DNA of 64,000 nucleotides from Streptomyces griseorubiginosus (GCF_001514195.1 NZ_KQ948735.1:1172-65171), one strand, 5' to 3'. Shown: positions 31,523 to 41,491, counted from the stretch's first letter. The notes: a model not told the origin generated them from the letters alone. Numbers and translations: made by a program.

Positions 31523-32680
31523 GTGCGCCGTACTGTGTTCAACGAGGACCACGAGGCGTTCCGGGAGACCCTGCGCGCCTTCATCGAGGCCGAGGTCGTG
31601 CCCGTCTACGACGAGTGGTTCGCGGCCGGCCAGGCGCCCCGCGACTTCTACTACAAGCTCGCCGAGCTCGGCATCTTCGGCATCCGCGTGGACGAGGAGT
31701 ACGGCGGCGCCGGCATCGACTCGTACAAGTTCGAGGCCGTGATGTACGAGGAGACCGCGCGCGCGGGCGTGCAGTTCGGCGGCTCCGGTGTGCACGTCCT
31801 GCTGGGCCTGCCCTACATCAAGATGCTCGCCACCGACGAGCAGAAGAAGCGCTTCCTGCCGAAGTTCGTCTCCGCCGAGGAGATGTGGGCCCTCGCGATG
31901 ACCGAGCCGGGCACCGGCTCCGACCTCGCGGGCATGAAGACCACCGCCAAGCTCTCCGAGGACGGCACGCACTACGTCCTCAACGGCGCCAAGACCTTCA
32001 TCACCGGTGGTGTGCACGCCGACCGTGTGATCGTCTGCGCCCGCACCTCCGCGCCGACCGCCGAGGACCGCCGCTTCGGCATCTCCCTGTTCGCCGTGGA
32101 CACCAAGTCCGAGGGCTACTCGGTCGGCCGCAAGCTCGACAAGCTCGGCCTGAAGACGTCCGACACCGCCGAGCTCGCGTTCGTCGACGTCAAGGTGCCC
32201 GTCGAGGACCTCCTCGGCGAGGAGAACAAGGGCTTCTACTACCTGGGCCACAACCTCGCCTCCGAGCGCTGGGGCATCGCCTTCGGCGCCTACGCGCAGG
32301 CCAAGGCCGCGGTCCGGTTCGCCCAGCAGTACGTGACGGAGCGCACCGTCTTCGGCAAGCCGGTCGCGTCCTTCCAGAACACCAAGTTCGAGCTGGCCGC
32401 CTGCAAGGCCGAGGTGGACGCGGCCGAGGCCGTCGTGGACCGCGCCCTGGAGGCCCTCGACGCCGGTGAGCTGACCCCCGCCGAGGCCGCCAGCGCCAAG
32501 CTGTTCGCCACCGAGGTCGCCCACCGTGTCATCGACCGCTGCCTCCAGCTGCACGGCGGCTACGGCTTCATGAACGAGTACCCGATCGCCCGCCTGTACG
32601 CGGACAACCGCGTCAACCGCATCTACGGCGGCACCAGCGAGATCATGAAGTCGATCATCGCGAAGGACATGGGTCTGTAG
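31523..32680 (+). CDS. Acyl-CoA dehydrogenase, long-chain type
   Basis: FAD-dependent acyl-CoA dehydrogenase of 385 residues: N-terminal helical domain (HEAFRETLRAFIEAEVVPVY), middle domain (WALAMTEPGTGSDLAGMKTT; YVLNGAKTFITGG), and C-terminal domain (LHGGYGFMNEYPIARLYADN). The usual catalytic Glu of the YEGT motif is Gly here (IYGGTSEIMKS), a pattern of long-chain enzymes where the base lies elsewhere. GTG at 31523, with GGAGG nine bases upstream, is preferred to an ATG at 31490. It is followed 34 bases later by a TesB thioesterase, probably one transcript. Confidence 0.9.
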   Translation: MRRTVFNEDHEAFRETLRAFIEAEVVPVYDEWFAAGQAPRDFYYKLAELGIFGIRVDEEYGGAGIDSYKFEAVMYEETARAGVQFGGSGVHVLLGLPYIKMLATDEQKKRFLPKFVSAEEMWALAMTEPGTGSDLAGMKTTAKLSEDGTHYVLNGAKTFITGGVHADRVIVCARTSAPTAEDRRFGISLFAVDTKSEGYSVGRKLDKLGLKTSDTAELAFVDVKVPVEDLLGEENKGFYYLGHNLASERWGIAFGAYAQAKAAVRFAQQYVTERTVFGKPVASFQNTKFELAACKAEVDAAEAVVDRALEALDAGELTPAEAASAKLFATEVAHRVIDRCLQLHGGYGFMNEYPIARLYADNRVNRIYGGTSEIMKSIIAKDMGL

Positions 32681-32714
32681 TCGGCGCGGAATCAGCGACC
32701 GGTACAACAGCTCC

Positions 32715-33581
32715 ATGAGCCAGGCACTTCAGGACCTCCTCGATCTGCTCGACCTCGAGCAGATCGAGGAGAACATCTTCCGCGGCGCCTCCCGCCCCGC
32801 CGTCGTCCCCCGGGTCTTCGGCGGGCAGGTCGCCGCCCAGGCGCTGGTCGCCGCCGGGCGGACGGTCCCCGAGGACCGGCTCGCCCACTCCCTGCACGCG
32901 TACTTCCTGCGTGCGGGCGACCCCGGCGCGCCGATCGTCTACACCGTCGACCGCATGAACGACGGCCGGTCCTTCACCGCCCGCCGGGTCCTCGCGGTCC
33001 AGCACGGCCAGCCGATCTTCGCCCTCTCCGCCTCCTTTCAGCGGTACGAGGAGGGCTTCGAGCACCAGGCCGCCATGCCGGCCGCCCCCGACCCGGCCAC
33101 GCTCCCCACCTCGCAGGAGCGGCTGCGCGGCTACGACCACCTGGACCCGGCGGTCGTGGAGCGGTTCCTGGAGGCCCGTGAGGCCATCGACCTGCGGTAC
33201 GCCGAGGAGCCGCCGTACGGAAAGTTCGGCGAGCCGCGCGAACCGCACTCGCAGGTCTGGTTCCGCACCAACGGCAAGCTCGCCGACGACCCGCTCCTGC
33301 ACGTCGTGCTCGCCACGTACGTCTCCGACATGACGCTCCTCGACTCGGTGCTCCTCGCGCACGGCCGCGGTGGCTGGGCCACCGGAGACGTCGTCGGGGC
33401 CTCGCTGGACCACGCGATGTGGTTCCACCGCCCCTTCCGGGCCGACGAATGGCTCCTGTACGACCAGGAGTCCCCGTCGGCCTCCGCCGGCCGCGGCCTC
33501 GGCCAGGCCCGCATCTGGACCCAGGACGGCCGCCTGGCCATCTCGGTGATCCAGGAGGGCGTGGTCCGGGCCCCCAGGTGA
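32715..33581 (+). CDS. tesB: Acyl-CoA thioesterase II
   Basis: Hydrolyses acyl-CoA to free acid and CoA. 288 residues forming the TesB double hot dog: N-terminal half with VFGGQVAAQALVAAG and SLHAYFLRAGDP, C-terminal half with ATYVSDMTLLDSVLL and SLDHAMWFHRPFRADEWLLY. The catalytic Asp is expected in SLDHAMWFH. ATG at 32715. The gene's last codon and stop form the first bases of a ten-unit minisatellite. Confidence 0.93.
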   Translation: MSQALQDLLDLLDLEQIEENIFRGASRPAVVPRVFGGQVAAQALVAAGRTVPEDRLAHSLHAYFLRAGDPGAPIVYTVDRMNDGRSFTARRVLAVQHGQPIFALSASFQRYEEGFEHQAAMPAAPDPATLPTSQERLRGYDHLDPAVVERFLEAREAIDLRYAEEPPYGKFGEPREPHSQVWFRTNGKLADDPLLHVVLATYVSDMTLLDSVLLAHGRGGWATGDVVGASLDHAMWFHRPFRADEWLLYDQESPSASAGRGLGQARIWTQDGRLAISVIQEGVVRAPR

Positions 33582-33957
33582 GCCGGGGGCCTGGCGCAGG
33601 CGGGGCTCGGCGGCAAGGTGAGCCGGGCCTGCCGCGGACCGCCTTGGCGCCCAGGTGAGCCGGGGGCCTACCGCAGACGGCCTCGGCGGCCAGGTGACGC
33701 GGGCCTTTCGCAGGTCGCCCTCGGCGGTCAGGGGACGCGGGTCTCCGGCGGACCGCCTTTGGCGCCCAGGTGACGCGGGCCTGTCGTAGGTCGGCCTCGG
33801 CGGCCGGGTGACGCGGGTTTCCGGCGGACCGCCTCGGCGGCCAGGTGACGTGGGCCTATCCACAGACCGCCTCGGCCCCCACGTGACCCGCGCCCAGCGC
33901 AGACCGTCTCGGCGCCCAGGTGAGCCGGAGGCCTACCGCAGGCCCGCCTCGTTCAGC
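33576..33957. repeat. Minisatellite, about ten degenerate 37-40 bp units, between convergent genes
   Basis: Units begin with AGGTGA(G/C)(C/G)CGGG and end in CGGCCTCGGCGGCC-like sequence; starts are near 33576, 33617, 33654, 33693, 33731, 33769, 33807, 33844, 33881 and 33918. The first unit contains the tesB stop, the last contains the stop and final codons of the opposing gene. The intervening 350 bases contain no other gene. Confidence 0.85.
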
Positions 33958-34721
33958 AGGTACGCCGTCATCGGGTCGTAGTGGCGCGGGCTCACCACGT
34001 GGTCGTCGAGCGGGACCGTTACCTGGACCGTGCCCTCCGACTCGCCCACGAAGAGCGCCGGGTCGTTGCAGTCGGCGTAACCGACGGAGTCCACGCCGTG
34101 CTGGGCTGCGTACCCCGCCCAGCCGTGGTCGGCGACGACCAGGTCCGGCAGCGGCCGGCCCTCCCGCTCCAGGGCCGTGAGGATGGCCTTCATCGGGTCG
34201 CCGGAGTGGGTGTGCCAGAGCGTGGCGCCGTGCTCCAGGACCGCCACGTCCGCGAACTGCATGACGTACCCCTCGTCCGTCTGGAGCCCCTCCGGGATGA
34301 CCACGATCTCGCAGCCGGCCGAGCGCAGCGCCGCGGCAGTGGCCCGGTGGACGTCGAGGAGGCCGCCGGGGTGGCCGGTAGCGAACAGCACCGCCTGCTG
34401 CCCGTCCGCCGCCTTGCGCAGCCGCGCCGCCATCCGCTCCAGCCCGCCGACGGTCAGCTCCGGGTCGATGGTGTCCTGGCCGTACCGGTACTCCGGGTCG
34501 TCGTTGACCCCCACCCGCTCCGCCATCACCGCGAGCACGTCCTGCTCGTCGCTCCAGCGGTCACCCAGCTCAAGACCGAGCCAGTAGTGGCGGTTGCCGT
34601 TCGCCAGCTGGCGGTAGTGCGAGAGGTTGTTCTCCCGCGGGGTGGCGACCTCGCCCGCGATACGGGTTCTCACAAGGTGGTCGACGAGCTCGGCGCGGCT
34701 GGGTGTCCCGGGTATCGGCAT
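33933..34721 (-). CDS. Phosphatase-family protein of unknown substrate
   Basis: 262 residues, cytoplasmic, matching an actinobacterial family annotated simply as phosphatase. Visible motifs: TPRENNLSHYRQLANGNRHY near the N-terminus, LFATGHPGGLLDVHRA (nucleotide-like loop with His), VIPEGLQTDEGYV, LWHTHSGDPM, VVADHGWAGYAA and the C-terminal HVVSPRHYDPMTAYLLNEAG. ATG at 34721 matches the usual MPIPGTPS beginning; an ATG at 34730 (MGGMPIP) is better spaced from a GAAGG site. Its 3' end is the last unit of the minisatellite. The reaction is not known to me. Confidence 0.75.
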   Translation of the reverse strand: MPIPGTPSRAELVDHLVRTRIAGEVATPRENNLSHYRQLANGNRHYWLGLELGDRWSDEQDVLAVMAERVGVNDDPEYRYGQDTIDPELTVGGLERMAARLRKAADGQQAVLFATGHPGGLLDVHRATAAALRSAGCEIVVIPEGLQTDEGYVMQFADVAVLEHGATLWHTHSGDPMKAILTALEREGRPLPDLVVADHGWAGYAAQHGVDSVGYADCNDPALFVGESEGTVQVTVPLDDHVVSPRHYDPMTAYLLNEAGLR

Positions 34722-34791
34722 GCCTCCCATTCTGATGCACGCCTTCACACCACCGCCGCGCATCCCGCACGCTGGGACGCGGGTCACGCGA

Positions 34792-36249
34792 TCACGGCCG
34801 CCGCAGCGCGAACCACAGCTCCATCCGTACGTCCGGGTCGTCCAGGTCCAGTTCCAGCAGCGCCGCGCACTTCGCGATCCGCTGCCGCACGGTGTTGCGG
34901 TGCACGTCCAGGGCGACCGCCGTACGGTCCCAGCCGCCGTGCAGGGACAGCCAGGTGCGCAGGGTCTCGGCGAGTGCCGGGGGCAGCGGCGCCAGGAGGG
35001 CCCGGGCGTGCGCCTCGGCGTCCTCCGGCGGCACCAGGTCCGCGAGCGCCGGGCGGTCCCCGTACCGCACCAGCCCGGCGCGGACGGCCCGGGCGCGGGC
35101 CAGCGCCCGACCCGCCTGGACGTCGGCACCGGCCCACTCGGCGGGAGCGGCGACGGCACTGACCCCGAGCGTCCACCCCGGCTGCGGGCCCGGCTCCCGC
35201 TCGGCGGGCAGCAGCACCCGTACGACGTCCCCGGCCACGTCGACCAGCGGCGAGCCGAGCGCGGCACCGAGGGCGGAGGCGGCCACGGGGTCGGGCGGGG
35301 CCGCGTCGGGCCGGGCGTGCACGACGACCCAGCGGCCGCCACCGAGCAGCGGGGCCACCTCCTCGGCCGCCGCGCCCAGCAGCAGCCGTACCAGAGCGGA
35401 CGACCGTGCGGCCCCCGACCCGCTCTGATGCTCACCGGTGAGCAGGGACAGCAGCACGGCGGCGACGGAGGCGACGGTGTGGTCCCCGGGCTCACGGCGG
35501 TCACTGACGACCCCGAGCACGAACCCGCGCCCGGCACCGAGGGACCAGGCGGCGAGGTGGGTGCCCTCGGTGACATGGGTGGCGGAGTTCGGCGTACCGG
35601 GACCCGAGGGGCGTACGACCTGCGCGAGCTCGGCCAGCGCGGCCCGGGCGGCCGGCCCGGCGGGGCGCCCCGCGGCCGCCAGCTCCACCCCGTCCGGTCC
35701 GAACAGCACCGCCCGGCCGCCCACCCGTTGCGCCAGCTGCCGCAGCACGGACGGCACCGGGTCCGGGCGGGACGCGGCGGCGGCCAGGCTCTGCTGGGCC
35801 TCCGTCACGCGGCGGAGTTCGGCGTGCCGGGCCTGGGCCATCAGCTGCCAGACCGCGCGGGCCACGCCGGAGAAGGTGGTCCGGGGCGGCACCTCGATCA
35901 GGGGCAGTTCGTAGGTGTCGCAGGCCGCGACCAGGGCCCGGGGGACGGTTTCGTGCACGGGTGCCAGGCCGAAGCCGAGGGCCACGCCGCCCGCCGTGAC
36001 GATCCGCGAGACGTAGTCGTCGAAGTAGGTGCCCGAGCCCGCCGCCTCCGGGATGTGCACCCCCGCCGTCAGCAGCAGCTCACCGCCCAGCAGATACGGG
36101 TACGGGTCCGCCATCTCCGAGGTGTGCGCCCAGTGGATCACCGTGGCGGGGTCCGAGGGCCCCGCGATCTGCCGCAGCCCCAGGTCCTCACGGGCCAGCA
36201 GCGCGGCCAGCGGGACCGGTGGGGTGGGTGGGACAGCCGGGTCCGGCAT
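34792..36249 (-). CDS. PucR-family transcriptional regulator
   Basis: 485 residues. N-terminal PucR purine-catabolism-type domain (about 10-130; LLAREDLGLRQIAGPSDPAT, YLLGGELLLTAGVHIP), a GGDEF-like/CdaR central region, and the C-terminal PucR helix-turn-helix (TLRTWLSLHGGWDRTAVALD, HRNTVRQRIAKCAALLELDL). ATG at 36249 has GAGGG upstream. It is divergent from the symporter/ureohydrolase/ThDP operon and probably controls it; PucR proteins commonly sense nitrogen compounds. Confidence 0.9.
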   Translation of the reverse strand: MPDPAVPPTPPVPLAALLAREDLGLRQIAGPSDPATVIHWAHTSEMADPYPYLLGGELLLTAGVHIPEAAGSGTYFDDYVSRIVTAGGVALGFGLAPVHETVPRALVAACDTYELPLIEVPPRTTFSGVARAVWQLMAQARHAELRRVTEAQQSLAAAASRPDPVPSVLRQLAQRVGGRAVLFGPDGVELAAAGRPAGPAARAALAELAQVVRPSGPGTPNSATHVTEGTHLAAWSLGAGRGFVLGVVSDRREPGDHTVASVAAVLLSLLTGEHQSGSGAARSSALVRLLLGAAAEEVAPLLGGGRWVVVHARPDAAPPDPVAASALGAALGSPLVDVAGDVVRVLLPAEREPGPQPGWTLGVSAVAAPAEWAGADVQAGRALARARAVRAGLVRYGDRPALADLVPPEDAEAHARALLAPLPPALAETLRTWLSLHGGWDRTAVALDVHRNTVRQRIAKCAALLELDLDDPDVRMELWFALRRP

Positions 36250-36264
36250 GGTGGACGTTCCCTC

Positions 36265-36288
36265 CATCCAGGGCTGCTCGAATGGATG
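36265..36288. promoter_or_regulatory. Weak candidate operator between pucR and the symporter
   Basis: A CATCCA/TGGATG inverted repeat with 12-base spacing in the 121-base divergent region. Arms are only six bases, so it may be chance. Confidence 0.25.
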
Positions 36289-36370
36289 AAACGTACACTT
36301 CGCAGTCCCTTTCCGGCCACCTACTGTCGACGCAGGCCGGCAGGCACAGACCGGCAGGAGGAGGGCTCTC

Positions 36371-37816
36371 ATGGCCGTCGACTACACCGTCATCGTCGTC
36401 TATCTGGCCGGCATGCTGGCCATGGGCTGGTGGGGCATGCGCCGCGCCAGGTCCAAGAGCGACTTCCTGGTCGCCGGGCGCCGCCTCGGCCCCGCGATGT
36501 ACTCCGGCACCATGGCGGCGATCGTCCTGGGCGGCGCCTCCACCATCGGCGGGGTCGGCCTCGGCTACCAGTACGGCCTCTCCGGCGCCTGGATGGTCTT
36601 CACCATCGGCCTGGGCCTGCTGGCCCTGTCCGTCTTCTTCTCCGCCCGCATCGCCCGCCTCAAGGTCTACACCGTCTCCGAGATGCTGGACCTGCGCTAC
36701 GGCGGCCGGGCCGGGGTCATCTCCGGTGTGGTCATGTGGGCGTACACCCTGATGCTCGCCGTGACCTCGACCATCGCGTACGCCACGATCTTCGACGTCC
36801 TCTTCGACATGAACCGGACCGTCGCGATCGTCCTGGGCGGCTCGATCGTCGTCGCGTACTCCACGCTCGGCGGCATGTGGTCCATCACCCTCACCGACAT
36901 GGTGCAGTTCGTGGTGAAGACCATCGGCGTCCTGCTCCTGCTCCTGCCCATCGCCGTCGTCAAGGCGGGCGGCTTCGGCGAGATGAAGGCCAAGCTGCCC
37001 ACCGGGTACTTCGACCCGCTGGGCATCGGCGGCGAGACGATCTTCACCTATGTGCTGATCTACACCTTCGGCATGCTCATCGGTCAGGACATCTGGCAGC
37101 GCGTCTTCACCGCCCGCAGCGACACCACCGCCAAGTGGGGCGGCACGGTCGCCGGCACCTACTGCCTCGCCTACGCGCTGGCCGGCGCCGTCATCGGCAC
37201 CGCCGCCAAGGTCCTCTACCCGAACCTCGCCAACGCGGACGACGCCTTCGCGACCATCGTCAAGGACGAACTCCCCGTCGGCGTACGGGGCCTGGTGCTG
37301 GCCGCGGCCCTCGCCGCGGTGATGTCGACGTCCTCCGGCGCGCTGATCGCCTGCGCGACCGTCGCCAACAACGACATCTGGTCGCGGCTGCGCGGCAGGA
37401 CCGCCGAGGGCGAACACGACGAGGTCCAGGGCAACCGCGCCTTCATCCTCGTCATGGGCATCGCCGTCATCGCCACGGCCATCGCCCTCAACAACGTCGT
37501 CGAGGCGCTGACGGTGGCGTACAACCTCCTCGTCGGCGGCCTCCTCGTGCCCATCCTCGGCGGCCTGCTGTGGAAGCGCGGCACCGCCCAGGGCGCCCTC
37601 GCCTCCGTGGCCGTCGGCGGCCTCGCCGTGATCGGCCTGATGGCGGGCTACGGCATCCTCGCCAACGAGCCCGTGTACTACGGCCTGCTGGCCTCCCTGG
37701 TCGTCTACGTCGCCGTATCCCTGGCGACCCCGGCGACCGACACCGCGGTCCTCGCCGCCTGGCGGGAACGACTCGCCGGGCGCGAGGTCCCCGAACCGGT
37801 TCCGGCACCCCGGTAG
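36371..37816 (+). CDS. Sodium/solute symporter (SSS family)
   Basis: Membrane transporter of 481 residues with about 13 hydrophobic segments, starting [20 protein letters not shown] and including the family features [28 protein letters not shown] and [20 protein letters not shown] (the sodium-site helix). Substrate is not deducible from sequence; its position before an ureohydrolase suggests a guanidino compound or polyamine-like amine. ATG at 36371 with AGGAGGAGGG ribosome binding site; 34 bases before the ureohydrolase gene. Confidence 0.9.
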   Translation: MAVDYTVIVVYLAGMLAMGWWGMRRARSKSDFLVAGRRLGPAMYSGTMAAIVLGGASTIGGVGLGYQYGLSGAWMVFTIGLGLLALSVFFSARIARLKVYTVSEMLDLRYGGRAGVISGVVMWAYTLMLAVTSTIAYATIFDVLFDMNRTVAIVLGGSIVVAYSTLGGMWSITLTDMVQFVVKTIGVLLLLLPIAVVKAGGFGEMKAKLPTGYFDPLGIGGETIFTYVLIYTFGMLIGQDIWQRVFTARSDTTAKWGGTVAGTYCLAYALAGAVIGTAAKVLYPNLANADDAFATIVKDELPVGVRGLVLAAALAAVMSTSSGALIACATVANNDIWSRLRGRTAEGEHDEVQGNRAFILVMGIAVIATAIALNNVVEALTVAYNLLVGGLLVPILGGLLWKRGTAQGALASVAVGGLAVIGLMAGYGILANEPVYYGLLASLVVYVAVSLATPATDTAVLAAWRERLAGREVPEPVPAPR

Positions 37817-37850
37817 ACCGAACCCAGCACCACAAGGAAGGCATACGACC

Positions 37851-38819
37851 ATGAGCTCCCCCGAGACCCCCCGCGGCCCCGTCGACTCCTCCCGCGTCCC
37901 GCGCTACGCCGGGCCCGCGACCTTCGCCCGGCTGCCACGCCTCGACGAGGTCGGCCGGGCCGACGTCGCCGTGGTCGGCGTCCCGTTCGACTCGGGTGTC
38001 TCCTACCGGCCCGGCGCCCGCTTCGGCGGCAACGCGATCCGCGAGGCCTCCCGGCTGCTGCGCCCCTACAACCCGGCGCAGGACGCCTCCCCGTTCGCCC
38101 TCGCGCAGGTGGCGGACGCCGGCGACATCGCGGTGAACCCGTTCAACATCAACGAGGCCGTCGACACCGTCGAGGCGGCGGCGGACGACCTCCTCGGCAC
38201 CGGCGCCCGCCTCATGACCCTCGGCGGCGACCACACCATCGCGCTCCCGCTGCTCAGGTCCGTTGCGAAGAAGCACGGCCCGGTCGCCCTGCTGCACTTC
38301 GACGCCCACCTCGACACCTGGGACACCTACTTCGGCGCCGAGTACACGCACGGCACGCCGTTCCGGCGGGCGGTGGAGGAGGGCATCCTCGACACCTCCG
38401 CGCTCTCCCACGTCGGCACCCGCGGCCCGCTGTACGGCAAGCAGGACCTCACCGACGACGAGAAGATGGGCTTCGGCATCGTCACCTCGGCCGACATCTA
38501 CCGGCGGGGCGCCGACGAGGTCGCCGACCAGCTGCGCCAGCGCATCGGGGACCGCCCGCTCTACATCTCCATCGACATCGACTGCCTGGACCCCGCCCAC
38601 GCGCCCGGCACCGGAACCCCCGAGGCCGGCGGCATGACCTCCCGCGAGCTGCTGGAGATCCTGCGCGGTCTGGCATCGTGCAACCTGGTGTCGGCGGACG
38701 TCGTCGAAGTGGCCCCCGCGTACGACCACGCGGAGATCACCTCGGTGGCCGCCTCCCACACCGCCTACGAACTGACCACAATCATGTCCCGCCAGATTGC
38801 AGAGGCCCGCGCGCAGTGA
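37851..38819 (+). CDS. Agmatinase / guanidinobutyrase-type ureohydrolase
   Basis: Manganese hydrolase releasing urea from a guanidino compound. 322 residues with all three arginase-family motifs: GGDHTI (first metal His), [11 protein letters not shown] (Asp/His/Asp ligands) and [19 protein letters not shown] (Asp/Asp ligands and substrate loop). Agmatinase and guanidinobutyrase cannot be separated by eye. ATG at 37851 with AAGGAAGG upstream; its stop overlaps the start of the ThDP enzyme (GTGA), implying coupled translation. Confidence 0.9.
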   Translation: MSSPETPRGPVDSSRVPRYAGPATFARLPRLDEVGRADVAVVGVPFDSGVSYRPGARFGGNAIREASRLLRPYNPAQDASPFALAQVADAGDIAVNPFNINEAVDTVEAAADDLLGTGARLMTLGGDHTIALPLLRSVAKKHGPVALLHFDAHLDTWDTYFGAEYTHGTPFRRAVEEGILDTSALSHVGTRGPLYGKQDLTDDEKMGFGIVTSADIYRRGADEVADQLRQRIGDRPLYISIDIDCLDPAHAPGTGTPEAGGMTSRELLEILRGLASCNLVSADVVEVAPAYDHAEITSVAASHTAYELTTIMSRQIAEARAQ

Positions 38820-40498
38820 CTCACGACCACGACCTGGTGCTCCGTCCGACGGAGGCGCAGATTTCCGCTGCTCTCAACCCTCCTCCCGGCCGCAACGGCG
38901 GAGACCTGGTCGTGGAGACCCTGGCGGCGCTCGGCGCGACGACCGTCTTCGGCCTGCCCGGCCAGCACGCGCTCGGCATGTTCGACGCGCTGCGCCGCTC
39001 CGACCTGCGCTACATCGGCCTGCGGGTGGAGAACAACGCGGGCTTCGCGGCGGACGCCTACGGCAGGATCACCGGCGAGGCGGCCCCGCTGCTGCTCTCC
39101 ACCGGCCCCGGAGCGCTGACCTCGCTCGCCGCACTCCAGGAGGCGGCCGCGGCCTCCGCCCCCGTCCTCGCGATCAGCAGCCAGATCCCGACCGCGGGCC
39201 TGGGCGGCGGCCGGCACGGCTATCTGCACGAACTCCCGGACCAGTCCGCCTCGTTCCGGGGCGTGGTCAAGTCGGTCCACACCGTCCGCACCCAGTCCCA
39301 GATCCCCTCCGCGATCGAGGCGGCCTGGAAGTCGGCGCTGACGGCTCCGCACGGCCCGGTGTGGGTGGAGATCCCGCAGGACGTGCTGCTCGCGGAGACG
39401 TCCGTCCCCGTGGTGACCGGTGGCGACGCCTTCCCCGAGGAACTGCCGCCGCGCCCCGAACTCACGGCGGTGGCAGCCGACCTGCTCTCCCGCGCCGAGC
39501 GCCCGGCGATCATCGCGGGCGGGGGAGTCGTACGGGCGGACGCGTCCGGGAAACTGCGGCAGCTGGCCGAGGCGTTGCAGGCGCCCGTCGTCACGACCCC
39601 CGGCGGCAAGGGGGCGTTCCCCTGGCGGCACCCCCTGTCGTTGCGGTCCTGGATCGAGGACCGGCACACGACGGACTTCCTGGAGGACGCCGACGTGCTC
39701 CTGGTCGTCGGCTCCGGGCTGGGTGAACTGTCGTCCAACTACCACACGTTCAAGCCGCGCGGCCGGATGATCCAGATCGAGGCGGACCTCGGCAAGCTGG
39801 AGTCCAACCACCCGGCGCTGGGCATCCACGCGGACGCACGACTGGCGTTGCAGGCGCTGCTGGAGACGGTGTCGCCGAGGGAGGACACGCAGGCGCCGGA
39901 CCGGGTCCGGGAGGTGCTGGCGCGCGTCTCGGAACGCATCGCCGCGCAGGAACTCACCCTGGAACAGGACCTGTTGGCGTCCGTCCGCCAGGCCCTGCCC
40001 GCCGGCTCCCCGTCCTTCTGGGACATGACGATCCTCGCGTACTGGGCCTGGTCGGCGTTCGACGCCAAGGGCTCCAACCTGTTCCACTCCGCCCAGGGCG
40101 CCGGCGGTCTCGGCTACGGCTTCCCGGCGGCGCTGGGCGCGGCGGTGGCCGACCCCTCGCACCCGGTCCTGGCGGTCTCGGGGGACGGCGGCGCCCTGTA
40201 CTCGATCGCCGAGCTGGCGACGGCCCGCCAGTACGACCTGAACGTCACCTGGCTGATCGTCGACGACGGCGGCTACGGCATCCTGCGCGAGTACATGACC
40301 GATGCCTTCGGCCAGGCCACGGCGACGGAGCTGTCCCGCCCCGACTACGTGGCACTGGCCGAGTCCTTCGGCGTCCCCGGGGTCCGTACGACCCCTGAGA
40401 CCCTGTCGGACGACCTGGCGAAGGCGCTGGCCTCACCCGGGCCGTCGGTGGTCGTCCTCCCGGCGGTGCTGCGGATGTTCGCACCCACGCACCTGTAA
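38816..40498 (+). CDS. Thiamine-diphosphate-dependent enzyme, acetolactate synthase-like
   Basis: 560 residues with the three-domain layout of ThDP decarboxylases/synthases: PYR domain with the cofactor-activating Glu in [17 protein letters not shown], central Rossmann domain ([20 protein letters not shown]), and PP domain with the ThDP/Mg motif [21 protein letters not shown] then [18 protein letters not shown] at 38816 overlaps the ureohydrolase stop. Biosynthetic acetolactate synthase is unlikely because no regulatory subunit is adjacent. A decarboxylase or carboligase acting in the same pathway as the ureohydrolase is inferred. Confidence 0.88.
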   Translation: MTHDHDLVLRPTEAQISAALNPPPGRNGGDLVVETLAALGATTVFGLPGQHALGMFDALRRSDLRYIGLRVENNAGFAADAYGRITGEAAPLLLSTGPGALTSLAALQEAAAASAPVLAISSQIPTAGLGGGRHGYLHELPDQSASFRGVVKSVHTVRTQSQIPSAIEAAWKSALTAPHGPVWVEIPQDVLLAETSVPVVTGGDAFPEELPPRPELTAVAADLLSRAERPAIIAGGGVVRADASGKLRQLAEALQAPVVTTPGGKGAFPWRHPLSLRSWIEDRHTTDFLEDADVLLVVGSGLGELSSNYHTFKPRGRMIQIEADLGKLESNHPALGIHADARLALQALLETVSPREDTQAPDRVREVLARVSERIAAQELTLEQDLLASVRQALPAGSPSFWDMTILAYWAWSAFDAKGSNLFHSAQGAGGLGYGFPAALGAAVADPSHPVLAVSGDGGALYSIAELATARQYDLNVTWLIVDDGGYGILREYMTDAFGQATATELSRPDYVALAESFGVPGVRTTPETLSDDLAKALASPGPSVVVLPAVLRMFAPTHL

Positions 40499-40511
40499 CC
40501 GGGCCGCGCTC

Positions 40512-41318
40512 CTACCAGATCGCCTCGACCCACTCCGGGTGGTCGATGAACGGGTTGCGGTTGTGCTGGTAGGTGTCGTAGATGACCTGGTTGCGCTTCT
40601 CCTCGAAGGCGCTGGGCGGGTCCGCCTCGTTCCACGCCTTGAGGACGGAGAGCTTGCCCATGAACGGGTCGGAGCCGTTGCCCACCTTCTCGTTGGGCTC
40701 CAGGTCGGCGAAGCCGTCGCCGCCGTCGTAACGCACCGCCATGTAGAGGATCATGCGGGCCACGTCACCCCGGTCCGCGGCGCGCGGCGCGAAGGAGTCG
40801 GAGTCGACGGTGGAGCCGCCGCCGTTGGTGACGGCGCTGCCGCCGTTGTCGAAGTCCAGGTTGCCGCGGATGCTGTTGACCTGGACGTCGGCAGGCCGCA
40901 GGTGGTGCAGGTCGGTGCCGGGGCCGGTGACCTCGCCGAAGTCGCCGTGGGACTTGGCCCACACGTGCTCGCGGTTCCAGTCGCCGACGTCCCCGCCGTT
41001 GAGGGACTTGGCGCGGGAGACACCGCTGTACAGCAGGATCACGTTGTTGCTGTTGTTCGGGTCCTGGTCGGTCACCTTGAGGGCGTTCCAGACCGCGGAG
41101 TACGAGATCTTCGTGACGTTGGCGCTGATGATGGTGTGCAGGGACGACTTGAGGCTCGTCCCCGTCTTGCCGATCGCGTTCTTGTAGTACGTCGAGTCGT
41201 ACGCCGTCGTCGTGGCGGCGGCCGGGGTCGTGGTCACGACCGGAGCGGCCAGCCCGACCAGCACGGCGGCGGTGGGCAGCGCCACCGACTTCCAGCTGCG
41301 GATGCGTGTCGCCAGCAT
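40512..41318 (-). CDS. Secreted endonuclease I-family nuclease
   Basis: Extracellular DNA/RNA endonuclease, 268 residues. Sec signal peptide (SVALPTAAVLVGLAAPVVTT, cleavage after AAA near residue 35), then the endonuclease I beta-beta-alpha-metal core: NREHVWAKSHGDFG and DLHHLRPADVQVNSIRGN. ATG at 41318 lacks a clear ribosome binding site. It converges on the ThDP gene with only 13 bases between stops. A single GTTCAACCCGC PHO-unit-like sequence lies just upstream on its strand, suggestive but insufficient for phosphate control. Confidence 0.85.
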   Translation of the reverse strand: MLATRIRSWKSVALPTAAVLVGLAAPVVTTTPAAATTTAYDSTYYKNAIGKTGTSLKSSLHTIISANVTKISYSAVWNALKVTDQDPNNSNNVILLYSGVSRAKSLNGGDVGDWNREHVWAKSHGDFGEVTGPGTDLHHLRPADVQVNSIRGNLDFDNGGSAVTNGGGSTVDSDSFAPRAADRGDVARMILYMAVRYDGGDGFADLEPNEKVGNGSDPFMGKLSVLKAWNEADPPSAFEEKRNQVIYDTYQHNRNPFIDHPEWVEAIW

Positions 41319-41465
41319 AAAGGGGGTCCCATCTACGCGGGTTGAACGGAGGCGGCAGTTGGGAGCGTGACATGTGCATGCGGCTCTGTAAATGGATTGC
41401 ACGTGTCCATTGAGTGACGCGAAACGGCAAATCGGGGTGTGTCTACGCGAGTTGACACGTCGAAG

Positions 41466-41491
41466 CCCCCGGAGCCGACGGGCCCCGGGGG
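41466..41491 (-). terminator. Hairpin after the first FG-GAP gene
   Basis: CCCCCGG at 41466-41472 pairs with CCGGGGG at 41485-41491 around a 12-base loop, 19 bases beyond the stop. The region 41319-41509 also holds a 14-base direct repeat TCTACGCG(G/A)GTTGA at 41332 and 41442. Confidence 0.55.

Noticed and set aside
33576..33957. CRISPR array
   Set aside because: Units are contiguous and diverged, with no unique spacers and no cas genes; the same holds for 58760-58899 and 47987-48437.
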